From: Sphingomonas sp.
GTDB lineage: Bacteria > Pseudomonadota > Alphaproteobacteria > Sphingomonadales > Sphingomonadaceae
Direction of reading: 5' to 3'
Assembly (NCBI RefSeq): GCF_023266535.1
Contig: NZ_JAHFPY010000011.1
Span: forward strand, 1 to 35,000
Length of the DNA stretch: 35,000 nt
Shown here: in pieces, positions 22,714 to 31,894 of the stretch
Layout of the letters: each line of letters starts with the position of its first letter
Numbering within the stretch: position 1 is the first letter of the stretch
Translations under genes and position numbers: made by a program
Notes under the pieces: generated by a model
Seen by the model: the letters and a program-made list of their open reading frames with translations, nothing else
Databases searched by the model: none
What the model was told of the DNA's origin: nothing

Positions 22714-23946
22714 ATGGGCTTCGACAGCGGCGACACGGCGTGGATGCTGACCGCGACGCTGCTGGTCTTGATGATGCTGCTGCCCGGCCTGGCATTGTTC
22801 TACGGCGGGCTAGTCCGGGCCAAGAATTTGCTGTCGGTGATGAGCCAGGTGATGGGCGTCGCCGCGGTGGCGATCCTGGTGTGGGTCGGCTGGGGCTATA
22901 GCCTGGCCTTTTCCGACCATGGCCGCTTCATCGGCGATCTCGCCAAGGTCGGCTTCAACGGCATCTACGGGGACAGCGCCTGGCCGCTGGCGACACCGGG
23001 CAAGGCGATCCCCGAGCTGCTGTTCGCCTGCTTCCAGATGAGCTTCGCCGCCATCACCATCGCGCTGGTGGTCGGCGCGCTGGTCGAGCGGGTGCGCTTT
23101 TCGGCGATGCTGCTGTTCGCCGCGCTGTTCGTGACTATCGTCTATGCGCCAATCGCGCATATGGTGTGGGCGGCCGATGGGTTGATCTTCCAGACCGGGG
23201 CGATCGACTTCGCCGGCGGGACGGTGGTGCACATCAACGCCGGCGTTGCGGGGCTGGTCGGCGTGGCGTTCGCGGGGCCGCGCATCGGTTTCCTGAAAGA
23301 GGCGATGCCGCCGCACAGCCTGGCGCTGGTGCTGGTCGGCGCAGGACTGCTGTGGGTCGGCTGGTTCGGGTTCAACGCCGGATCGGCGCTTGAAGCGAAC
23401 GGATTGGCGGCGATCGCCATGCTCAACACGTTCGTCGCGCCGGCAGCGGGGTTGCTCGGCTGGATGGGGATCGAGCGATGGCGGTCGGGCAAGCCGTCCC
23501 TGCTCGGCGGCGCTTCGGGCGCGGTTGCCGGGCTGGTGGCGGTAACCCCGGCGGCAGGAGTCAGCGGGCCGCTTGGGGCGATGCTTCTTGGGCTGGCGGC
23601 GAGCACGGCGTGCTACGTCTTCATCGCCAAATGGAAGCACCGGCTGGAGCTCGACGACAGCCTCGACGTGTTCGGAATCCACGGGCTCGGTGGCATCGTC
23701 GGATCGATCGGCACGGCGCTGGTCGCGCTGCCGGCGCTCGGCGGCCATGGCGGCGAGCAATATGTGCTTGGAACGCAGCTGGTGCGGCAATTGGGCGCGG
23801 TGCTGCTGGCGATCGGCTGGTCGGCGGCGGGGTCCGCGATCTGCTTCGGCCTGACGCGGCTCGCCATAACGCTGCGCCTCGGCGGCGACGAGGAGCGCGA
23901 AGGGCTCGACCTCAGCGACCATGGCGAGCGGGCTTATAACCCTTAG
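22714..23946 (+). CDS. amt: Ammonium transporter of the Amt family
   Basis: An inner-membrane channel of 410 residues with 11 predicted helices, carrying ammonium into the cell. Marks: LPGLALFYGGLVRAKNLLSV, the Phe gate in CFQMSFAAITIALVVGA, DFAGGTVVHINAGVAGL with the first pore histidine, WFGFNAGSALEANGLAAIAM, and FGIHGLGGIVGSIGTAL with the second. ATG at 22714 has AAGGGGG at good spacing; a GTG eight codons upstream is less likely. No glnK/glnB partner lies beside it. It follows hutG by 69 bases on the same strand and may share its transcript, which would match ammonia release by HutH. Confidence 0.95.
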   Translation: MGFDSGDTAWMLTATLLVLMMLLPGLALFYGGLVRAKNLLSVMSQVMGVAAVAILVWVGWGYSLAFSDHGRFIGDLAKVGFNGIYGDSAWPLATPGKAIPELLFACFQMSFAAITIALVVGALVERVRFSAMLLFAALFVTIVYAPIAHMVWAADGLIFQTGAIDFAGGTVVHINAGVAGLVGVAFAGPRIGFLKEAMPPHSLALVLVGAGLLWVGWFGFNAGSALEANGLAAIAMLNTFVAPAAGLLGWMGIERWRSGKPSLLGGASGAVAGLVAVTPAAGVSGPLGAMLLGLAASTACYVFIAKWKHRLELDDSLDVFGIHGLGGIVGSIGTALVALPALGGHGGEQYVLGTQLVRQLGAVLLAIGWSAAGSAICFGLTRLAITLRLGGDEEREGLDLSDHGERAYNP

Positions 23947-23951
23947 CATCT

Positions 23952-23966
23952 GTCCCTAATCGGGAC
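23952..23966 (+). terminator. Small hairpin after amt
   Basis: GTCCC and GGGAC pair around TAATC, 6 bases after the amt stop. The stem is short and no T-run follows, so termination here would be weak or Rho-aided. Confidence 0.3.
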
Positions 23967-24004
23967 GCCTGACGAAAGTTGAACCGGCCTTCAACATTGA
24001 CTCA

Positions 24005-24033
24005 CGTTAAGTTTGGTTTCACCAAAATTAACG
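24005..24033. promoter_or_regulatory. Long inverted repeat upstream of the two-partner secretion operon
   Basis: CGTTAAGTTTGGT (24005-24017) and ACCAAAATTAACG (24021-24033) are 13-base arms with a single mismatch around TTC. The element is AT-rich in a GC-rich setting and centres 73 bases before the tpsB start. A TTGACT hexamer (23997-24002) lies just before it. The size and symmetry fit the operator of a dimeric regulator; the regulator is not in the window. Confidence 0.6.
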
Positions 24034-24091
24034 CGTGGGGGCGCGAGCTTAAATCCAGCCGAGTCCCTTGTTGTGCTCGGAAGGGGCGAGG

Positions 24092-25804
24092 GTGGCGGGA
24101 CCAGCCGTTACGCATGGAAAGCTGGCGGGCGCATTGCTCGCAACCGCAGCGCTCAGCTTCTCATCCGCCACACTGGCCCAGTCGGTCGCACCGAGCCGCG
24201 AAGAGCTTACCAAAATCACCCAGCCGCCGGAGCAGCCGCGGCCGTCGCTCAACGTCGTCGGCGGCGTCGAGCGTTCGCCCTGCCCGCTGGCCGACCCGCG
24301 CTTTGCCGACGTCAAGGTCACCATCAGCGATGTCCAGTTCAACAATCTGAAAGGCGCCACCCCGGAGGAGATGCGCGCGGCCTGGTCACCGTTCGCCGGC
24401 CGCGAGCAGCCGGTTGCGGTGCTGTGCGAGATCCGCGACGCCGCCGCGACCATCCTGCGCAACAAGGGCTATCTCGCCGCCGTCCAGGTGCCGACGCAGC
24501 GGATCGAGAACGGCGTGGTCCGGATGGAAACGCTTTATGCGCGCGTCACCACCATTCGCGCGCGCGGCGAAACGGGCGGCGCCGAGGCCAAGCTGGCGGC
24601 CTATTTGAACAAGCTGACCGAGGACGAATATTTCGACCGCAACAAGGCCGAACGCTACCTGCTGCTGGCCCGCGACCTCCCCGGATACAATGTCCAGCTG
24701 ACGCTGAAGCCGGCCGGCACCGGGCCGGGCGAGCTAATCGGCGAAGTGTCGGTGCTGCACCGGCCCTATTCGGTCGACGTGATGATGCAGAATCTGGCGG
24801 CCCGGGAAACCGGCCGCTGGGGCGGGCAGGTCCGCGCCCAAATATTCGGCCTGACCGGGATGGGCGATTCCACCAGCCTGTCCTTCTATTCGACCGCCGA
24901 TTTCAAGGAACAGAAGATCCTGCAGGTGGCGCACAGCTTCCGCCCCGGATCGGAAGGCCTGACGGTCGACGGGCAGTTCACCTATGCCTGGACCAAGCCC
25001 GACATCGGCGGGAACGATGCGACACCCGACCTCAAGGCCAAGACGCTATTCTGGACGATCGACGCGCGTTACCCGGTCGTGCGCAGCCAGTCGTCCAACC
25101 TGTGGGCCGGCGTCGGCTTCGACTTCATCGACCAGAAGGTTCATTTCTTCGAGCCGCTGAGCCGCGACAAGCTGCGTGTGCTGTGGCTGAGGGCGGACTG
25201 GGATGCGGTCGACCTGACCTCTCGCCGTCCGGCCTGGCGGGCAAGTGCGACGGCCGAGATTCGCCGCGGCCTCGGCATTTTCGATGCGACCGACGGCAAC
25301 GAGGCGGTGCCGCCCAGCCGGGCCGACGCCGATGCCACCGGCACGCTGTTTCGATTGAGTGGCCAGGCCGAGTTCGCGCTGGGCCGCGACTTCGCGATTT
25401 CGGTCGCGCCGCGGCTGCAATATGCGTTCGACGCCTTGCTGTCGTTCGAGGAATTCACGGCGGGCAATTACACCGTCGGGCGCGGCTATGAGCCGGCCAC
25501 GCTGAGCGGCGACAGCGGCGTCGGGCTGAGCGTCGAGCTACGCGGTCCGCGCCTGCAGCCGGTCAAGCCATCCAGCATCAGCATCCAGCCCTATGTCTTC
25601 GGCGACTCCGCCAAAGTGTGGAACAAGCATGACGGCGAAGGCTCCGATCGGCTGACATCGGCCGGCGGCGGCATTCGCGCCGAGCTAGCCGACCGCTTCC
25701 TGCTCGACGGCGTGGTCGCCGTTCCGCTGGAGAAAGCCGGAATCGAAAATCGCAAGGGAGATGTCCGCGTGCTGGTCACGCTGACGACAAGGTTACTCCC
25801 CTGA
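24092..25804 (+). CDS. Two-partner secretion outer-membrane transporter (TpsB/FhaC/ShlB type)
   Basis: Omp85-superfamily protein of 570 residues that would carry the next gene product across the outer membrane. A signal peptide ends near SSATLAQS. Residues about 60-205 hold two POTRA-like modules (VKVTISDVQFNNLKGATPEE, AATILRNKGYLAAVQVPTQR, YFDRNKAERYLLLARDLPGY). The rest is a beta-barrel of alternating strands with the GRWGGQVRAQIFGLTGMGDS opening typical of ShlB/FhaC barrels, and it ends in a strand VRVLVTLTTRLLP. GTG at 24092 is chosen because AAGGGG lies five bases before it; TTG at 24068 has no such site. It is followed 24 bases later by the adhesin gene, its evident substrate. Confidence 0.9.
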   Translation: MAGPAVTHGKLAGALLATAALSFSSATLAQSVAPSREELTKITQPPEQPRPSLNVVGGVERSPCPLADPRFADVKVTISDVQFNNLKGATPEEMRAAWSPFAGREQPVAVLCEIRDAAATILRNKGYLAAVQVPTQRIENGVVRMETLYARVTTIRARGETGGAEAKLAAYLNKLTEDEYFDRNKAERYLLLARDLPGYNVQLTLKPAGTGPGELIGEVSVLHRPYSVDVMMQNLAARETGRWGGQVRAQIFGLTGMGDSTSLSFYSTADFKEQKILQVAHSFRPGSEGLTVDGQFTYAWTKPDIGGNDATPDLKAKTLFWTIDARYPVVRSQSSNLWAGVGFDFIDQKVHFFEPLSRDKLRVLWLRADWDAVDLTSRRPAWRASATAEIRRGLGIFDATDGNEAVPPSRADADATGTLFRLSGQAEFALGRDFAISVAPRLQYAFDALLSFEEFTAGNYTVGRGYEPATLSGDSGVGLSVELRGPRLQPVKPSSISIQPYVFGDSAKVWNKHDGEGSDRLTSAGGGIRAELADRFLLDGVVAVPLEKAGIENRKGDVRVLVTLTTRLLP

Positions 25805-25828
25805 CGACAAGCCCTTTGGGAGGTCGTG

Positions 25829-28800
25829 ATGACGCGTAGACTGTCGGTCCAAGCCAAGGTTTCGAGCCTCGCGCTCGCGGTCGCACTGGTGGCGGGCCCA
25901 TCGCCCGCCGCGGCGCAAAGCCTTCAGGGCATCGTCAACAGTTCAACCGGCGTGACCATCGACCAGTCGACCCCGGGGCAGACCAATATCGCCGTCAATC
26001 AAACCCAGGCGGTGATCAACTGGACCACGACCAATGCGCCGTCGGGCGGCCAGATTGTTTTCCAGCCGAGCGGAACCACCGCCACCTTCAGCGGCACGAG
26101 CGATTTCGCCGTGCTCAACCGGGTCGCGCCCGGCACGGCCGGCAACGCCATCTTCATGAACGGCACGATCAATTCGCTGGTCGGCGGCAACACCGGCGGC
26201 ACCGTCTATTTCTATAGCCCCAACGGCATCATCATCGGCGCCAATGCGGTGATCAACGTCGGCTCGCTGGGCCTGACCACCCTGCCGATCACCGACGACG
26301 GAACGGCCAACGCGATCTGGATGCCCGGCTTCGGCGGATCGAGCCCGACCGTCACCTTCGGCCAGGCGACCGATCCCAACAGTTATATCCGCACCGCGAC
26401 AGTGATCGACGGTTCAATCCGCGCCAACGGCGCAGGCAGCTATGTCGCACTGGTCGCGCCAAGCATCGAGCATCGGGGCAATATCCGCACCGACGGCGCG
26501 GCAGCGCTGGTCGCGGCAGAGGCGGCGACCATCACCTTCTCTCCCAGCGGGCTGTTCGACATCCAGGTGACCACCGGCACCGACGCCGCGACCGGAATCG
26601 ACGTCAACGGCGGAACGATCGACCGCAACAGCGCGGTCGAGGGTGCCGACCACCACGCCTATCTGGTCGCGGTGGCCAAGAATGACGCGGTCACCATGCT
26701 GGTCACCAACGGCGGGTCGATCGGCTTCGACACGGCAACGTCGGCCCTGGCCGGCGAGAACAACAGCGTCATTCTGTCGGGCGGCTATGACATTGGCGGC
26801 GGCAGCGTTGGCTTCCAAAGCGGCACATCGACCGTCGCGCTGAACATCCGCCAAGCGACCATGTCGAGCGACGTCCATGCCCAATTTACCGGCATCACGG
26901 ACATTTCCACGAGCACGGGCAACATCAGCTTCGGCCGCGACCTGACGGTGATCGGGGGCGACGACACCTATATTTACGCGACCAATGGCCATACGCTGTC
27001 GATTGGCGGCAATCTGACGGCCGATGCCAGCATCAGCGGCACCGGCGTTACCGGCAACTATTTGCAATTGGGGGCTTACAGCGGCTCGACCCTGACCATC
27101 GGCGGTGATGTCAGCCTGGCGGCCAACGCCTATGGCACGGCCGCGCAGGGAGACGGCCTGAATGGGAGCAATGCCACCGGCGGCACAATGTATATCGAGG
27201 CCAAAGGCGGCAGTACGGTCACCATCGGCGGCAGCCTGGACTTCAGCGTCGACGGCTATGGCGGCGACAATTTCTATTCGAACGGCGCCGGTGGCAACGG
27301 CACCGGCGGGCAGGTGTATCTGCAATCCAACTACGGCGGATCGACGTTCACGATCACTGGTCCGGTCTTTGGATCGGCCCAGGGCTTTGGCGGCAGCAGC
27401 GGCGAGTGCCAGTCGTGCAACATCACGGGCGGTAATGGCACCGGTGGATCGGTGGCCGTATACGCCAATACCGGCACGCCCAATCAACTTACGCTGAGCA
27501 GCGACCTGGCGCTGGTCGCCGCCGGATACGGCGGGGCAGGCGACGCAGGCGGCGGAACCGGCCGTGGCGGCAGCGCCAGCCTCGGCGCGGCGGACGGATC
27601 GGCCGCTTCCGTCGGCGGCGATACGACGATCGATGCCAGCGGCTACGGCGGCTACGGCTTTGCCAGCGCCAACGGCGGTCTGGGCCACGGCGGCTTTGCC
27701 GTCATCCAGACCTACAGCCCGGCGGGCGGCACCGTCGACCTGACCGGACCGGTGTTTGTCACCGCCAATGGCCAGGGCGGCGATGGCCTTAACGGTGGCA
27801 CCGGAACCGGCGGCGTGGCTAACTTGAGTGCCGTTTTTGGCACCGTTCATGCGATGGACGATGTGTTCGTCGCGGCCACCAGCGACGGCGGTTTTGCCAC
27901 TTCCGCCACCGGCACCGGCGGCGCCGGACTGGCGGATATCGAAATCGCGGCGACGCCCGAAATGACCGAGGCCAGCCTGTTCGCCAAGAGCGGGACGATC
28001 ATCGTCGACGGCCTGACCGTGCTCACCACTAATGCGACCGGCGGCGACGGCGGCTTTGGCGGCGGCGATGGTGGCAATGCCGTGGCCGGCGGGCAGGCGG
28101 GCCTGATCGGCGGGGGTCCAAATATCCACGCCGCCAACAGCGACACTGGGCCGAGCGTAATCCAGCTGGGCGATGTCATCATGACTTCCGATGCGTTCGG
28201 CGGCCAGGGCGGCACCGGGTCGAGTGGCGGCAGCGCGGGCGATGGCGGGAATGGCGGCTCGGCGACGGCCGGCCGACTGGTTCTCACCGCCGCTGCAGGC
28301 AGCGGTCATGTCACTGCCGGTGTCGTGATTGCTTCCGCTACGGCTGAAGGCGGAGCTGGTGGCGCCGGCGGCAACAGCGACGGCGGCAATGGCGGCAATG
28401 GCGGCAATGGCGGCCAGGCCAACGGCGGCTTCATCAATGTCGGCACCGAAAGCGGCAACACCAATTTCGCCCAGGGCGCCAACAACGGGACAGCAAGCTA
28501 TACCAGCATCGTCGAATTTGCCTCCGCCACCGGCGGCGCCGGAGGAGACGGCACGCTAGGGACGGTCAGTGGTATCGGCGGCAGTGGCGGCGACGCATTC
28601 GGCGGCGCCAGCGTGCTGCTGGTTCGCGGGTCGCAGGTTACCGTCGGCAACGTGCAGCTCGATGCGTCGGCGACCGGCGGCGACGGCGGCCTGTCGCCAG
28701 ACGACCCCAATGGCGACGGCGGCGATGCGACCGCCGGCGCGATCGGCGTGCTGGTCACCAACCGCTTCAACCTGCCGCTTCAGCGCGCAACACTGACCGC

Positions 28801-31800
28801 AGGCAACATTACCGGTACGGCCATCGCTACCGGCGGCACGGGCGGGACCGGCAATGGATTGTCCCTGTCGATCGGCGGCAACCAGTTCAAGGTGCTGAAC
28901 AGCGACGCCACGATCAACAGCGTGAGCCTGGTGACCCAGGCCGATGCCTTCAACGCCGGATCGGTCAACGCGACGCCAAGTTACATCGAGATCCGTAACG
29001 GCAGCGTCAATATTGCAGGAAACTTTGCCTTCCAGACCCCCGGGTCGGTGGCGATGTGGGCCGACAATGCCACAATGAGCGCGGCGCAAATCATCGTCGA
29101 CGGCGACAATTTCATCCATGACAATACGCAGCCGGCGCCGACCACGCTGGGAACTTTCTCGGCCAACAACATCTTCCTGACGACCGGTCAGGACCTGATC
29201 GTCGACGGCCATATGATCAGCCAGAACGGCGTCGGCTTCACCGCGCCGGGCCTGATCGATGTCGACAATGTCAGGTCGATCGGCGGGCCGCTGGCACTGA
29301 ATGCGGGAAGCACCATCAACGCCGGCAATCTGCGCGGTGCGACGCTGGTTGCGGTGAATGGCGCCGGCAACATCACGCTCGGCACGGTCAATGCCGGCAG
29401 CCAGCAGGCGCTGATCAACTCGACCAACGGCAATATCATTACCGGCGCGATCAACGCCGGCACGTTCATCGGATTGAACGCCCCGCTGGGCGCCATCACC
29501 ACCGGCAACCTCAACGCCGGCACATTCGTGTCTGCCAGCGCCGGAGGCGGCGCCCTCATCGCCGGCACCGTCGACGCGGGAGGCGATGTCCAGCTGTTCG
29601 CCGATGGCAGCCTCACCGCCGACGACATCAACGCTGGCACATTCATCACCGCCGAGTCCGCCAATAGCGCCCTCATTCTCGCCAATTTGACGGCCGGGAC
29701 CACCATCAACCTCGACGCGCCAGGCAACATAGGTTTTGCCGATGTGAGCGCGGATGATTTCGACTTCAGCGCCGGCGGATCGGTGACCGGCGGCAGCATT
29801 ATTGCCGGTACCAAGGCAGGCGGCGATGCCGGCGGGACGGTCACGCTGGGCAACATCAATGTTGGCATCCTGCAGACCGGCGGCGCAGCCGAGAATGGCT
29901 TCGCGGTCGGCATCGCCGCTCAGGGTTCGATCAGCGTCGGCAATGTCGCGGCCGACGAAGCCATCGGCTTTGCGTCGATGGCCAACCTGACGACGGGCAC
30001 GCTCAACGCCGGGACCACCGTCATGACGCTGATCGGCGGCAACACCAATATTGCCTCGATCACCACGCCGAACAACGGCCGCGTCTATCACGGCGATGTG
30101 CAGATGTTCATCGATGCCGGTGGGACGGACAATTTCGACCCGAGCCTGGTATTCGGGACGAATCCACTGAGAAGCGGTGGCAGCTATACGGTGGCCGGTG
30201 GCATCTCGACCGGGCAGATCCAGGTCGGCGCGGCGTCGATCAGCACCGGCGCGATCACCGCTCCGACCAGCATCTATCTGGATAGCTCGACGGCGACCAC
30301 GACCGGTGCGCTTTCCTCTGCCGGCCAGGTCCAGGCAAGCAGCGGCGGATCGATCCAGACCGGCAACGTGCAATCGTCCGGGGCCAACATCTTGATGGTG
30401 GCCGGCACCAATATCGCCACCGGCACGCTGAGCGCCGCGACAAATGGGCAATTCAACGCGGGCGGAAACATCAGTATCGGCACGACCAATTTGGGCGACG
30501 GCCTGCTGGTCGATGCGGGCGGCAATTTTACCACCGGCGCGGTCACCGCGGCAACATCGATCGACGCGACCGCCGGCGGCCTCGCGACCCTGAACGGCCT
30601 GTGGCAGTCACCCAACGTCCAGCTGCTCTCCAACGACATCGATATTGCCGCCGGCGGCGGGATCGATGCCGGCAACAACGGATTCATCCGGCTGATCTCG
30701 ACCAACGGAGCCCAGGCGCTGATCGGCGACGGGCTGGCCGGGAACGGTTACCGGCTGAGCAATGCCGAGTTCGGCCGGTTGAGCGCGGGCAATGTGCAGA
30801 TCTTGGCGCAGGACAATGCCGCCACGGCCATCGACATGCTAATCGGCGACCTCGCCATCACCGGCCCGCTGGCCGGCAGCACGATCGACGATCCGGCGGG
30901 CAGCGTGCTGTTCGGGACCGGCAACTTCCAAAATGAATCCACCAGCGGCGTAATCCGGATCAACGGCAGCGTCCAGGCCACCGGATTTACGGTCGACAAC
31001 AGGCTTGAGTTCCATGCCGACCGGTTCGAGCTTAATGCCGAAACCGGGCTGATCAACATCACCAGCGACGGCACCAACCTCAGCGGCGAGCTGTTCATTG
31101 CCGCCGATCGGGTCCATGCGGCCAGCGCTTCGATTCTCGACCAGCTGGCGGCCAATCCCAATTACGCAGGCCATGAGGACGACCTCAACGCGCCGGCCGC
31201 GGTGCAGCGCCCGAACGGAGTAATCCGCGCCGGAAGCATCGAGGTCTTCTCCAACGGGCCGCTGGCGGTGCTGGTGCAGAACACCGGCACGACGGCCACC
31301 CCGGCGGGCTTCGTGACCATCGGCGACGGACCGTTGCTGGAAGGCGTGCAAGGGCCGTTCGGGCCGGTCGAGCTGATCATCAACGGCCAGCTGATGACCC
31401 CGGGCGGCGTGCTGACCGGAGCCGACGTCCTCACTTTCCTGATCAACACCAACAATATCGGCTTCTTTACCGCCAACAGCACCATCAACGGCTGCCTACT
31501 GAGCGGTGTCTGCACCGGCAACAACCCGATCCCGCCCGACGGCACGCCCACGCCGGGCATCCAGGACGTGATCACGATTATCGGCGACAACACGGCACCA
31601 CCGCCGCCATTCGGCAACGAAGAGACAAACGGCGGCAATGACGCGACGGCCGGGGGCAATGACGAAGACCCGGAAGATAGCGTCACCAGCCCGATCGTTC
31701 CGCCCGAACCGCTGTTCGACACCAGCGAGATGAGCGACGCCGCCGGCGGGTCCGACGCGCCCGACGTGGTCGGCACGCCGATGCGCTCGACGCCGGGGCT

Positions 31801-31894
31801 GACCAGCACCGGCGACGTCGACGACCCGGTTTCGGGCAGCGGCAATCCAGGGTTGATGGAAACACCCCCGACCAATGAGGAGAAGCAGCAATGA
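25829..31894 (+). CDS. Giant FHA-type two-partner secretion adhesin (TpsA)
   Basis: A secreted beta-helical protein of 2021 residues. The signal peptide ends at PSPAAAQS. Residues about 32-300 are the TPS/haemagglutination-activity domain that TpsB recognises, with SPNGIIIGANAVINVGSLGL (S130-P131-N132-G133) as its typical core. Residues about 440-1010 hold Gly-rich repeats with GYGG, GGNGTGG and GGDGG loops between short strands. Residues about 1150-1560 have 20-25-residue repeats such as GNLNAGTFVSA. Only four cysteines were found: C527/C530 (CQSC) and C1889/C1895 (CLLSGVC). After the last pair comes a tail of about 126 residues rich in Pro, Asp, Glu and Gly. ATG at 25829 is chosen over GTG at 25826 because GGGAGG is then five bases away. 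Its stop overlaps the CHAT gene start. Confidence 0.9.
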   Translation: MTRRLSVQAKVSSLALAVALVAGPSPAAAQSLQGIVNSSTGVTIDQSTPGQTNIAVNQTQAVINWTTTNAPSGGQIVFQPSGTTATFSGTSDFAVLNRVAPGTAGNAIFMNGTINSLVGGNTGGTVYFYSPNGIIIGANAVINVGSLGLTTLPITDDGTANAIWMPGFGGSSPTVTFGQATDPNSYIRTATVIDGSIRANGAGSYVALVAPSIEHRGNIRTDGAAALVAAEAATITFSPSGLFDIQVTTGTDAATGIDVNGGTIDRNSAVEGADHHAYLVAVAKNDAVTMLVTNGGSIGFDTATSALAGENNSVILSGGYDIGGGSVGFQSGTSTVALNIRQATMSSDVHAQFTGITDISTSTGNISFGRDLTVIGGDDTYIYATNGHTLSIGGNLTADASISGTGVTGNYLQLGAYSGSTLTIGGDVSLAANAYGTAAQGDGLNGSNATGGTMYIEAKGGSTVTIGGSLDFSVDGYGGDNFYSNGAGGNGTGGQVYLQSNYGGSTFTITGPVFGSAQGFGGSSGECQSCNITGGNGTGGSVAVYANTGTPNQLTLSSDLALVAAGYGGAGDAGGGTGRGGSASLGAADGSAASVGGDTTIDASGYGGYGFASANGGLGHGGFAVIQTYSPAGGTVDLTGPVFVTANGQGGDGLNGGTGTGGVANLSAVFGTVHAMDDVFVAATSDGGFATSATGTGGAGLADIEIAATPEMTEASLFAKSGTIIVDGLTVLTTNATGGDGGFGGGDGGNAVAGGQAGLIGGGPNIHAANSDTGPSVIQLGDVIMTSDAFGGQGGTGSSGGSAGDGGNGGSATAGRLVLTAAAGSGHVTAGVVIASATAEGGAGGAGGNSDGGNGGNGGNGGQANGGFINVGTESGNTNFAQGANNGTASYTSIVEFASATGGAGGDGTLGTVSGIGGSGGDAFGGASVLLVRGSQVTVGNVQLDASATGGDGGLSPDDPNGDGGDATAGAIGVLVTNRFNLPLQRATLTAGNITGTAIATGGTGGTGNGLSLSIGGNQFKVLNSDATINSVSLVTQADAFNAGSVNATPSYIEIRNGSVNIAGNFAFQTPGSVAMWADNATMSAAQIIVDGDNFIHDNTQPAPTTLGTFSANNIFLTTGQDLIVDGHMISQNGVGFTAPGLIDVDNVRSIGGPLALNAGSTINAGNLRGATLVAVNGAGNITLGTVNAGSQQALINSTNGNIITGAINAGTFIGLNAPLGAITTGNLNAGTFVSASAGGGALIAGTVDAGGDVQLFADGSLTADDINAGTFITAESANSALILANLTAGTTINLDAPGNIGFADVSADDFDFSAGGSVTGGSIIAGTKAGGDAGGTVTLGNINVGILQTGGAAENGFAVGIAAQGSISVGNVAADEAIGFASMANLTTGTLNAGTTVMTLIGGNTNIASITTPNNGRVYHGDVQMFIDAGGTDNFDPSLVFGTNPLRSGGSYTVAGGISTGQIQVGAASISTGAITAPTSIYLDSSTATTTGALSSAGQVQASSGGSIQTGNVQSSGANILMVAGTNIATGTLSAATNGQFNAGGNISIGTTNLGDGLLVDAGGNFTTGAVTAATSIDATAGGLATLNGLWQSPNVQLLSNDIDIAAGGGIDAGNNGFIRLISTNGAQALIGDGLAGNGYRLSNAEFGRLSAGNVQILAQDNAATAIDMLIGDLAITGPLAGSTIDDPAGSVLFGTGNFQNESTSGVIRINGSVQATGFTVDNRLEFHADRFELNAETGLINITSDGTNLSGELFIAADRVHAASASILDQLAANPNYAGHEDDLNAPAAVQRPNGVIRAGSIEVFSNGPLAVLVQNTGTTATPAGFVTIGDGPLLEGVQGPFGPVELIINGQLMTPGGVLTGADVLTFLINTNNIGFFTANSTINGCLLSGVCTGNNPIPPDGTPTPGIQDVITIIGDNTAPPPPFGNEETNGGNDATAGGNDEDPEDSVTSPIVPPEPLFDTSEMSDAAGGSDAPDVVGTPMRSTPGLTSTGDVDDPVSGSGNPGLMETPPTNEEKQQ

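Noticed and set aside
26414..30451. Two long open frames of 631 codons each on the strand opposite the adhesin gene
   Set aside because: They mirror the Gly/Asn/Thr-rich repeats of tpsA; their proteins are low-complexity Ala/Gly/Asp/Arg strings without domains, and they lack ribosome sites. High GC and codon bias explain them.
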